Shown here one piece after another: positions 6,255-11,851 of a DNA stretch of 11,851 nucleotides; position 1 is the first letter of the stretch, and each line of letters begins with the position of its first letter. The notes under the pieces were generated by a model. It saw nothing but the letters and a program-made list of their open reading frames with translations, was not told where the DNA came from and made no database searches. The stretch covers positions 1-11,851 of the forward strand of contig CANFGA010000049.1 in assembly GCA_947446335.1 (NCBI GenBank). Direction: 5' to 3'. The DNA comes from Oxalobacteraceae bacterium (lineage in GTDB: Bacteria; Pseudomonadota; Gammaproteobacteria; Burkholderiales; Burkholderiaceae_D). Both the position numbers and the translations under genes were made by a program.

Positions 6255-6277
6255 CTGTTGATCTCCTTTTGCTGCAC

Positions 6278-6991
6278 TTACACCGCCAGATGGCGGCGCA
6301 TCAATGTCTCGTCCTTCAGTTGCTCACGGCTCAAGTGTTCGACCACGGCCCCCTTGTCCATCACGCAGCAACGCGTTGCTGCCATCTCGACCATGGTCAT
6401 GTTTTGCTCGACCAGCAAGATTCCCAGCCCGAGCGACTGCGATATTTCTGTCAGTTTTTCAGCGATCGATTGCACGATCGATGGCTGCACTCCTTCCGAT
6501 GGTTCGTCCAGCAACAGCACCCTTGGACGCCCGACCAGCGCACGCGCAATCGCCAGTTGCTGCTGCTCGCCGCCGCTCATCGTGCCCGCCTTCTGGCGCA
6601 ACTTCGCACGCAATACCGGGAAGAAAGACAGCACCATCTCCATCTCGCCAGCCGCTGCCGTCTTCAAAACCTGCAGTCCCACCTTCAGATTTTCCTCGAC
6701 GCTCAATCCCTGAAAAATTTCTCTGCCTTGTGGAACATAACCCAAACCGGCGCGGGCCCTGCGTTCTGGTGCCAGCCCCCCGATTGACTGACCATCGAGC
6801 TCGATAGCACCAGCGTCAGTCTTCAATATGCCGATCAGGGTTTTCATCAAGGTCGTCTTGCCAACGCCATTGCGACCGATGATGGCAACGACCTCGGACT
6901 TTTCCAGCATCAAAGTGACGCCATTGAGCACGCGGCTCCCGCTGTAACCGGATTCAAGCGCATTCACTGTCAGCAATGCCGTAGCCATCAT
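6278..6991 (-). CDS. ABC transporter ATPase, LivF/UrtE type
   Basis: A 237-residue ATPase with Walker A GRNGVGKT (39-46), Q-loop region GYVPQGREIF (84-93), signature MSGGEQQQ (138-145) and Walker B VLLLDEP (158-164). The H-loop position reads VEQN, as is usual for LivF/UrtE-type subunits. It would pair with the neighbouring LivG/UrtD-type ATPase to drive import through the two permeases. Its ATG (6989-6991) overlaps the previous gene's TGA in an ATGA arrangement, giving translational coupling. The amidase follows after 23 bases. Substrate is assigned by context: short amides or urea rather than branched-chain amino acids. Confidence 0.88.
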   Translation of the reverse strand: MMATALLTVNALESGYSGSRVLNGVTLMLEKSEVVAIIGRNGVGKTTLMKTLIGILKTDAGAIELDGQSIGGLAPERRARAGLGYVPQGREIFQGLSVEENLKVGLQVLKTAAAGEMEMVLSFFPVLRAKLRQKAGTMSGGEQQQLAIARALVGRPRVLLLDEPSEGVQPSIVQSIAEKLTEISQSLGLGILLVEQNMTMVEMAATRCCVMDKGAVVEHLSREQLKDETLMRRHLAV

Positions 6992-7701
6992 TTCTTCCCC
7001 AAATAGATCTCGGCGACATCGTCGCGCTCCAGCACTGCATTCAAGGTACCATCGGCGAACACCAGGCCGCGATGCAGCACGGTCACCCTGGTGGCGACCT
7101 GGCGGACAAAGTCCATGTCGTGTTCAACGATCATCATCGTCAATCCCTGCTGCTTCAAGCGTTGCAGCAATTGCCCGGTATGTTCGGTTTCCTCTATCGA
7201 CAAGCCTGCCACTGGCTCATCGAGCAGCAAGATGCGCGGCTTCAATGCCACCGCCATCGCCATTTCCAGCCACTGTTTTTTGCCATGCGAAAGCGTGCCC
7301 GCCAGGCGCTTGCATTCATCGCTCAGCTTGAACAGTTCCAGCAAGCGCATCAATTCATCGGCCCGCTCGGCGCTCGGCAATACGCGCTGCAATACCAATT
7401 GCAGATGCTCGCTCACTGTCAGCGCCGGGAAAATGCCCGGTATCTGGAACTTGATGCTCATGCCGGCAGCCACGCGCTGGTAAGGCAGCAAGCGCGAGAT
7501 ATCCGTGCCGTCAAGATGGATCGCTCCCCGGCTTGGCGCATGTTCGCCGATCAGCAGTTTAAAGAACGTGCTTTTGCCGGCGCCATTGGGGCCGATGACG
7601 CAGCGCGTCTCGCCACGCTCGATCTGAAAATCGATGCCATTGATGACATGGGCGCCACCAAAATTCTTGTACAAGCCGTGGGTTGCAAGAAGAATGTCCA
7701 T
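6988..7701 (-). CDS. ABC transporter ATPase, LivG/UrtD type
   Basis: A 237-residue ATPase with Walker A GPNGAGKS (37-44), signature LSHGKKQWLEMA (137-148), Walker B ILLLDEP (157-163) and H-loop IVEHDM (His194). The signature form LSHG-x-KQWLE is characteristic of UrtD-like subunits of urea/short-amide importers rather than LivG (usually LSYGQQRRLE), which supports the substrate call. It starts one base after the permease stop (TGA, G, ATG at 7699-7705) and overlaps the next ATPase start by 4 bases. It is a tightly packed operon member of normal length. Confidence 0.88.
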   Translation of the reverse strand: MDILLATHGLYKNFGGAHVINGIDFQIERGETRCVIGPNGAGKSTFFKLLIGEHAPSRGAIHLDGTDISRLLPYQRVAAGMSIKFQIPGIFPALTVSEHLQLVLQRVLPSAERADELMRLLELFKLSDECKRLAGTLSHGKKQWLEMAMAVALKPRILLLDEPVAGLSIEETEHTGQLLQRLKQQGLTMMIVEHDMDFVRQVATRVTVLHRGLVFADGTLNAVLERDDVAEIYLGKK

Positions 7702-7702
7702 C

Positions 7703-8761
7703 TCATTTGCCCCTTGCCGAGCGGCCAGGCAGCCGACTGATCAACTTCGACAACCATGCTGCCAGCGATGGCAACAGCCCTTGCGGTGCCGCCATGACAA
7801 CAAACAGCAAGATGGCGCCCATGATGACGAGCGCATATTGACTGCCCTGCACCACCAGTTCTTGCGACAGGATCAATAGTGCCAGCGTTGCGATGATCAC
7901 GCCGGGCAAGCTCTTGCGTCCGCCGGTAGCGACCCAGATGATCGGCATCGCTGCAGCGGTCAAGCCCATCGATGACGGCGTGATATAAGAGCCCCAGGCG
8001 GTGTACAAGATGCCGGACAAGCCGCCCAGCGTGCTGCCAAAAATAAAAATGGCGAGCTGGTAACGGCGGATGTCGATGCCCAGCATTTCGGCCCGGTGCG
8101 GATTTTCCCTGATCGCTTCCAAGGTCAAGCCAAACGACGAGCTCAGCAACATGCGCGTGCCCAGATACACCAGGCCCAGCATGGTCAGCGCCAGAAAATA
8201 GAAATTGCGCCCTTCCAGCAAGATCGGCTCGCCACCAAAACCGGGCAGCGCGAGCGACGGCATCATCGACATGCCGTTGAAGCCGTTGAGCCTGGCCTCG
8301 CCGATGACCCATTGCGGCCCGGCTGTTTGCGCCATGAAAGTTTCAAAGACCAGCGTCACCGACAGCGTGACAATGCCGATGAAGACATCCTTGATCCCGC
8401 CGTAAAAAATCATGTAGCCAAGCAGCGCCGCTGCCAGCATGCAGATCGCCAGCGCAATCACGACACCGGCCCAGGTCACGCCCGGTGCCGAGCCAAAATT
8501 GATCGTGAAGACGCCGTAAGCATAGCCCGCCAAGCCAAAAAAAGCGGTCTGACCAAACGACAAAATGCCGCCATAGCCCCACATCGCCGACAAGCCGAGC
8601 GCGGCAAACGTCCACACCAGGCAATAGCCGAGATTGGCGATCGTCGCATCGCTGAGCCATGCAGGCAAGAAAAAAGCAGCGCAAATGATCAACAAGGTTG
8701 AGTCGAACTGCCGCGGCAGCATGCGAAAAAATCCGGTCCGGATCGGTATTGGTGACTGCAC
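7703..8761 (-). CDS. ABC transporter permease, LivM/UrtC type
   Basis: A 352-residue, highly hydrophobic inner-membrane protein with roughly eight to ten membrane segments. The LivM-family block GYGGILSFGQTAFFGLAGY is at 62-80. The cytoplasmic coupling-type loop AIRENPHRAEMLGIDIRRYQ, which contacts the ATPases, is at about 215-238. A GGLSG segment follows. It forms the channel together with the LivH/UrtB-type permease. A CGGAG site lies 5 bases upstream of ATG 8759-8761, within a 12-base gap after the upstream permease gene. The C-terminus ends in a short basic tail (RLPGRSARGK). Substrate is inferred from the operon. Confidence 0.88.
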   Translation of the reverse strand: MQSPIPIRTGFFRMLPRQFDSTLLIICAAFFLPAWLSDATIANLGYCLVWTFAALGLSAMWGYGGILSFGQTAFFGLAGYAYGVFTINFGSAPGVTWAGVVIALAICMLAAALLGYMIFYGGIKDVFIGIVTLSVTLVFETFMAQTAGPQWVIGEARLNGFNGMSMMPSLALPGFGGEPILLEGRNFYFLALTMLGLVYLGTRMLLSSSFGLTLEAIRENPHRAEMLGIDIRRYQLAIFIFGSTLGGLSGILYTAWGSYITPSSMGLTAAAMPIIWVATGGRKSLPGVIIATLALLILSQELVVQGSQYALVIMGAILLFVVMAAPQGLLPSLAAWLSKLISRLPGRSARGK

Positions 8762-8773
8762 ATGAAACTCCGG

Positions 8774-9643
8774 TTACCTGCGATTAAACAAATTGCCCAT
8801 GCCTTGCGGCAGCACTCGTATCACCACGATGACGGTCAACAGCAAACCGATCTGGCCGGTCAGTTGCCCATAGCCTGCCGACAGGCCGCTCTGGATCAAG
8901 CCCAGCACCGCCGCTGCCGGAAAAATGCCTTGTAATACATTGGCGCCGCTAGTGACGACGGTGACGAAGGCAGGCACGATGAAGCCGCTGCCCATCGTCG
9001 GCACGGCCGTGATCGTCGGCGCATAAATGGCCCCGGCCAGACCGGCCAGGCCGGCGCCGAGCGCAAATGTCAGCGTGTGGATGTGCGAGGTGCGCAGACC
9101 CAGGCAGCGCGCCATCTGTGGATTTTGTATCGTGGCCCTGGCGTAAATGCCGTAATCGGTGCGGAAAAACAGCCAGTACAGCGCCGCCAGCACTCCAAGG
9201 GCAAGCAATGGCAACAGCGCGCGGTAGGTCGAGAATGAATACTCGCCGACGTTGAAAAACTGGAACGGTGTCGACAAGCCTTCGATCGATGGCCCGGCAA
9301 AGATGAGCATCATCTGTTGCACGATCAGGCTCACCGCCCAGGTGGCAACGATAGAGTCGAACAGGCGGTCATACAGATGGCGCACGATCAGACGCTCGAG
9401 TATGGCGCCGGCGAGCGCGGCAGCGAAGGCGCCCAGCAGCATCGCCAGTGGCAACGGCACGCCGGCCTTGGCCGTGATGATCGTGACATAGGCGCCGCAC
9501 ATGACAAACTCGCCATGCGCAAGGTTGATCACGCCCATCATGCCGAAAATGACGGCCAGCCCGAGACAGGCGAGCGTCAGGTAAGCAAATGCATCACCGA
9601 ACTGATAAACATACGAATAAACGGTTGCCAATAGTGTCATCAT
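8774..9643 (-). CDS. ABC transporter permease, LivH/UrtB type
   Basis: A 289-residue polytopic inner-membrane protein of the LivH family. The early block GVINLAHGEFVMCGAY (37-52) is the family hallmark. A later loop, RATIQNPQMARCLGLRTSHI (about 166-185), leads into FALGAGLAGLAGAIYAP, the usual ATPase-contact region. It is shorter than many UrtB proteins, which often carry a long N-terminal extension, and fits plain LivH length. Two adjacent ATG codons (9638-9643) are possible starts, with a weak GAGAG upstream. It follows the binding-protein gene after 72 bases that contain a hairpin. Confidence 0.87.
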   Translation of the reverse strand: MMTLLATVYSYVYQFGDAFAYLTLACLGLAVIFGMMGVINLAHGEFVMCGAYVTIITAKAGVPLPLAMLLGAFAAALAGAILERLIVRHLYDRLFDSIVATWAVSLIVQQMMLIFAGPSIEGLSTPFQFFNVGEYSFSTYRALLPLLALGVLAALYWLFFRTDYGIYARATIQNPQMARCLGLRTSHIHTLTFALGAGLAGLAGAIYAPTITAVPTMGSGFIVPAFVTVVTSGANVLQGIFPAAAVLGLIQSGLSAGYGQLTGQIGLLLTVIVVIRVLPQGMGNLFNRR

Positions 9644-9663
9644 GGAACTCTCGAAAACCAGAA

Positions 9664-9687
9664 GCCAGTTCGCGTTTCAGCGCTGGC
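9664..9687 (-). promoter_or_regulatory. Intercistronic hairpin between the binding-protein and permease genes
   Basis: GCCAG+CGC (9664-9668, 9671-9673) pairs with GCG+CTGGC (9680-9687): an 8-bp stem with a 2-base bulge and a 6-base loop, without a T-run. Hairpins after binding-protein genes often protect the upstream mRNA and allow more binding protein than permease. That role is inferred. Confidence 0.5.
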
Positions 9688-9715
9688 CCCTGTCCAACAA
9701 TAAGACGATCAGGGA

Positions 9716-10942
9716 TCAGTTTTTCTTCGGAGGATTCGATGGCGTGTACTGCGAATAATCATTTTTCGCAGGCAAGTTGCAACCGGCTTCAGCGAGCCAA
9801 TACGGCTTGACGTCGCTCCACACTTTCGGAAACTTGATCGAATGGTCGGCCTGTACTTGCGCGAGATAAATGGTGTGGCTCTGGTGATGGCTCTTCGGAT
9901 CGATACAGACTTTTCCGGATGGACCATCGGTGCAGATTTCGCCGCTTTCCAGTGCCTTGCGCACCGCAGGCATGGCTGCACTCTTCGCTTTTTCTACAGC
10001 AGCCTTGTACAAGTAGACGGCGTTATAGGCGTTGGCCGCTTCCTGTGAAATGTAGGGTTCCTTGGGAAACTTTGCCCTGAAATTTTTCTTGAACAGATTG
10101 CTCGCCGGCGTATCGACTTCCTCGATGTAGTTGGTGGTGACGTACATGTCCTTGAGCGCCGGGGCCTTGAAGCGCTTGTGCTCGTAAGCCTGGCCGACTT
10201 GCACCGAACTGCCCATCGGCAGGTTCAGATTGGCCGCAGTTTGCTGTTCAAAATAGGCCGATTGAATATTGCCGACCAACAGCGTCATCACGAAATCGGG
10301 TTTGGCTTTTTGTATGTTTTGAATGGTCTGGCCAAACTGCGACACGCTCAGCGGAATGAATTCCTCGCCGACCATGGTGCCGCCGTTTTCCTTGACAATG
10401 CGGCGCACCCATTCGGCGGAAATCTGGCCGAAGTTATAGTCGGCGGCAATCGTATAGACTTTTTTGCCGTATTTTTCCATCAGCCATGGCACCAGCGTTG
10501 CGAACTGCTGCTCAGGCACCGCCCCGGTGACGAAAACGTTCGAATCACAGACGCCACCTTCGTATTGATTATTGTAAAAATAAAGCTGCTTGGCACGGTC
10601 CATGATCGGCCGGATCGCTTCACGCGACGCACTCGAAAAGGCACCAAAAATGACATCCGGCTTGTCGACATTGACCAGGCGGCGCGCCAATTCCTGGAAC
10701 TTGGTATTGTCGGACTGCGTATCGTAATGAATCAGTTTGATCGGGCGCCCCATCACGCCGCCTTTGGCATTGATTTCCTCGACCGCCAACTGGGTCGCAT
10801 GAATCTTGGGCAGCACGGCCAGCGCGAAGTTGCCTGAGCCATCTTCGAGCAGCCCCAGTTTGATCGGATCGGCAGCGATCGCCGAGAGGGAAATCGGCAG
10901 CGACAACAGGCAACCGAGCACGATCTTTTCTAGCGGGTTCAT
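9716..10942 (-). CDS. Periplasmic amide/urea-type substrate-binding protein of the ABC importer
   Basis: A 408-residue type I periplasmic binding protein. An N-terminal signal peptide (MNPLEKIVLGCLLSLPISLS, then AIA) has likely cleavage after Ala23, giving a mature ADPIKLGLLEDGSG start. Family blocks include INAKGGVMGRPIKLIHYDTQ, IFGAFSSASREAIRP, NNQYEGGVCDSNVFVTGAVPEQQ and SQEAANAYNA, as in UrtA/FmdD/AmiC-like proteins. The QYEG segment is shared with the cytoplasmic AmiC-like sensor further on, so both probably recognise related ligands. Start choice: AAGGA at 10948-10952 lies 5 bases from ATG 10940-10942; a TTG 17 codons upstream would put polar residues before the signal peptide and is rejected. 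A Cys at residue 11 does not form a convincing lipobox. It is the first gene of the operon, behind a leader with promoter and terminator. Confidence 0.88.
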   Translation of the reverse strand: MNPLEKIVLGCLLSLPISLSAIAADPIKLGLLEDGSGNFALAVLPKIHATQLAVEEINAKGGVMGRPIKLIHYDTQSDNTKFQELARRLVNVDKPDVIFGAFSSASREAIRPIMDRAKQLYFYNNQYEGGVCDSNVFVTGAVPEQQFATLVPWLMEKYGKKVYTIAADYNFGQISAEWVRRIVKENGGTMVGEEFIPLSVSQFGQTIQNIQKAKPDFVMTLLVGNIQSAYFEQQTAANLNLPMGSSVQVGQAYEHKRFKAPALKDMYVTTNYIEEVDTPASNLFKKNFRAKFPKEPYISQEAANAYNAVYLYKAAVEKAKSAAMPAVRKALESGEICTDGPSGKVCIDPKSHHQSHTIYLAQVQADHSIKFPKVWSDVKPYWLAEAGCNLPAKNDYSQYTPSNPPKKN

Positions 10943-11008
10943 GAGTTTCCTTTTATTAATCAATGGGACATGAGGCAATCGGATGCAAAGCAAACAGCCA
11001 TAAAAAAA

Positions 11009-11045
11009 GCCAGGCGCGAGCGTGGGCTCGTGTCTGGCTTTTTTG
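11009..11045 (-). terminator. Strong intrinsic terminator inside the amide operon leader (attenuator)
   Basis: A 13-bp stem, GCCAGGCGCGAGC (11009-11021) against GCTCGTGTCTGGC (11026-11038), has two G-T wobbles and a 4-base loop. On the minus strand seven T residues follow (11008-11002); on the plus strand TTTTTT follows (11039-11044), so it can work both ways. It lies downstream of the TTGACA/TATTAT promoter and about 60 bases before the binding-protein ATG. It would therefore stop the operon transcript unless relieved. With an ANTAR antiterminator gene in the same operon, attenuation is the natural reading; ending the upstream TPR transcript is a secondary possibility. Confidence 0.85.
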
Positions 11046-11051
11046 CCGGAT

Positions 11052-11081
11052 CCTTGTGTCGACAGCGGTGGCGATCACAGG
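11052..11081 (-). promoter_or_regulatory. Leader RNA hairpin upstream of the terminator, possible antiterminator site
   Basis: In the leader RNA, CCTGTG(A)TCG (11081-11072) can pair with CGACAC(A)AGG (11061-11052), each side carrying one bulged A, with a 10-base loop. A second small helix, GGC-A6-GCC (11048-11037), uses the 5' edge of the terminator stem and is mutually exclusive with it. Paired hairpins where the second competes with a terminator are the ANTAR target layout. The usual hexaloop with A at position 1 and G at position 4 was not found by eye, so the assignment is tentative. Confidence 0.4.
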
Positions 11082-11095
11082 GAGTTCGTTTTTTA

Positions 11096-11124
11096 ATAAT
11101 AGGCAATGCATTGCCTACTGTCAA
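11096..11124 (-). promoter_or_regulatory. Near-consensus sigma-70 promoter of the amide operon
   Basis: On the minus strand, -35 TTGACA (11124-11119), a 17-base spacer (11118-11102) and -10 TATTAT (11101-11096). An A/T-rich stretch (CATATATAATTAAT, about 11140-11127) just upstream resembles an UP element. Transcription should start near 11088-11090, giving a leader of about 147 bases before the binding-protein ATG. Confidence 0.85.
11100..11117. promoter_or_regulatory. 18-bp perfect palindrome in the promoter spacer, probable operator
   Basis: TAGGCAATGCATTGCCTA is a perfect 18-bp palindrome that fills the spacer and overlaps the first two bases of the -10 box. A dimeric factor bound here would block RNA polymerase, so a repressor is most likely. 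No gene in the window encodes an obvious match; the Xre antitoxin has its own, different operator. A partial half-site (ATTGCCT, minus strand) recurs in the leader near 10972-10978. Confidence 0.7.
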
Positions 11125-11209
11125 CGATTAATTATATATGGCCAACTTCTGTCGCTCTTTGATCCGGCCTGCGCCCGCTGATGCCAGACGCTTGATGTCA
11201 CGGAGTCAA

Positions 11210-11851
11210 CTAAGTCAGCTGCAAGATCCAGTAGCGGGCCAGATCGGCGGCGCCGTCCGTGCCGCGCACGGTCTTCAGGATCGCGATTGCATTGGCCTTC
11301 TTGCCGGCCAGAAAATACGCGATGCCAAGATGCAATTTGGCATCGTCAGAGTACTTCATGCCATCCATTTTCAGGGCCTGGGTCATCAGCGCCAGACCTT
11401 TTTCGGGCTGGCCTTCGGATAGCAATGCGAAGCCGCGCGCGGCCAGCGCATCGGCATCCTTGCTCTTGAGCAGTTCGGCCTCGATGGCTGGCGCGTTCTT
11501 GGCATTCTCGGCTTGATTCTTCAGCGCCAGATCCTTCAGGCGCTGATGGCGTGCAGCATCAGTGCCGGTGCCCAGCACGCCGGCCTTGTAGCCTTGCGCC
11601 ATCACCTTCAGCGTTTCGGCTGGGTTGCCGGCGAGCAAAGCGAGTTGGCCCATTTCCATGAATTCGCCCGGCTTGGTGATCAAGCCATTCGATAGCTTCA
11701 GGCGCTGCACATCGAGGCTGAGCCTGCTGGAAAAGCCGGGCTTGCCGGACACGCGGTTGAGCAAGTCGGCCCAGTAACTGGCCTTCGGATAGCTGCCGGC
11801 CAGCTTTTCGAGCGTGGTCACATAGCCGGCCTTGTCGTTCTGCTTGAGCAA
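11210..11851 (-). CDS. Tetratricopeptide-repeat protein, C-terminal part, cut by the window edge
   Basis: At least 213 residues, entering from the right edge and ending at TAG 11210-11212. The first visible codon is TTG at the very edge, so the true start is almost certainly outside. Helical repeats are visible: YVTTLEKLAGSYPKASYWADLL; EFMEMGQLALLAGNPAETLKVM; ADALAARGFALLSEGQPEKGLALMTQAL; and DDAKLHLGIAYFLAGKKANAIAIL. The small residues of the TPR consensus (W/L..G..Y...G....A) are present. Such proteins act as scaffolds, often in the periplasm or at the envelope. No catalytic domain is seen and function is unknown. It is co-directional with the amide operon, but the strong promoter and leader between them indicate separate control. 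Confidence 0.75.
   Translation of the reverse strand: MLKQNDKAGYVTTLEKLAGSYPKASYWADLLNRVSGKPGFSSRLSLDVQRLKLSNGLITKPGEFMEMGQLALLAGNPAETLKVMAQGYKAGVLGTGTDAARHQRLKDLALKNQAENAKNAPAIEAELLKSKDADALAARGFALLSEGQPEKGLALMTQALKMDGMKYSDDAKLHLGIAYFLAGKKANAIAILKTVRGTDGAADLARYWILQLT

Noticed and set aside
5343..6713. Long plus-strand open frame (456 codons)
   Set aside because: It lies antisense to the amidase and ATPase genes, which have clear family motifs. The product has no recognisable domain and is rich in His, Arg and Gln, as expected of an antisense shadow.
10910..10942. Possible lipoprotein signal (Cys11) in the binding protein
   Set aside because: The residues before Cys do not form a proper lipobox and the hydrophobic stretch continues past it to a good AIA signal-peptidase I site.
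10943..10993. 17-codon N-terminal extension of the binding protein from a TTG
   Set aside because: It would bury the signal peptide behind polar residues. ATG 10940-10942 has an AAGGA site at the right distance.
10960..11001. 13-codon mini-frame just after the leader terminator
   Set aside because: It starts right in the U-run with no ribosome binding site and has no run of regulatory codons; a leader peptide is not supported.
11003..11045. Terminator assigned only to the upstream TPR gene
   Set aside because: A near-consensus promoter lies between the TPR stop and this hairpin, so the hairpin is within the amide operon leader; it may serve both, but attenuation fits better.

Overview
The window looks like chromosomal DNA of a betaproteobacterium, probably Oxalobacteraceae-like (Herbaspirillum/Janthinobacterium/Collimonas type). 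This is inferred from moderately high GC, the style of the amide/urea-type transporter operon and the tRNA sequence; no rRNA or marker gene is present to fix the taxon. Every convincing protein gene lies on the minus strand, so the window reads from right to left.

Right part (about 11851 to 3376): a TPR-protein gene enters from the right edge and ends at 11210. The roughly 270 bases after it hold an elaborate control region: a near-consensus sigma-70 promoter (TTGACA, 17-base spacer, TATTAT) with an 18-bp perfect palindrome in its spacer, an upstream RNA hairpin, and a strong intrinsic terminator lying inside the untranslated leader of the next operon. That operon encodes a five-part ABC importer of the branched-chain amino acid/urea/short amide class (binding protein, two permeases, two ATPases), an acetamidase/formamidase, an AmiC-like cytoplasmic amide sensor and an AmiR-like ANTAR antiterminator. 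The logic is that of the Pseudomonas aeruginosa ami system: amides are imported, hydrolysed to ammonia and a carboxylate, and sensed by AmiC, which releases AmiR to carry RNA polymerase through the leader terminator. Here the whole importer appears to lie behind that switch.

Middle (3251 to 2490): an SDR oxidoreductase gene with its own ribosome binding site and a weak downstream terminator-like hairpin.

Left part (2489 to 1): an accessory region shaped by site-specific recombination. It has a HipA-family kinase toxin gene followed directly by its Xre-type antitoxin gene (reverse of the E. coli hipBA order), with a large inverted-repeat operator upstream. On its left lies the 3' part of a CAU-anticodon tRNA with its terminator, an apparent attachment site, next to the start of a tyrosine-recombinase integrase gene that runs off the left edge. 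On its right (2380-2489) lie four copies of the 7-mer TGCGGGT and a 17-base block matching the tRNA T-arm/acceptor region at 16 positions. I read this as a second, older attachment site, so hipAB may sit in the remnant of a tandemly integrated element.

Non-coding stretches: 339-638 holds the integrase control region, short repeats, the tRNA fragment and its terminator; 2223-2489 holds the hip operator and the att-like remnant; 10943-11209 holds the amide operon promoter and leader. I see no CRISPR array, insertion sequence, rRNA or complete tRNA gene.
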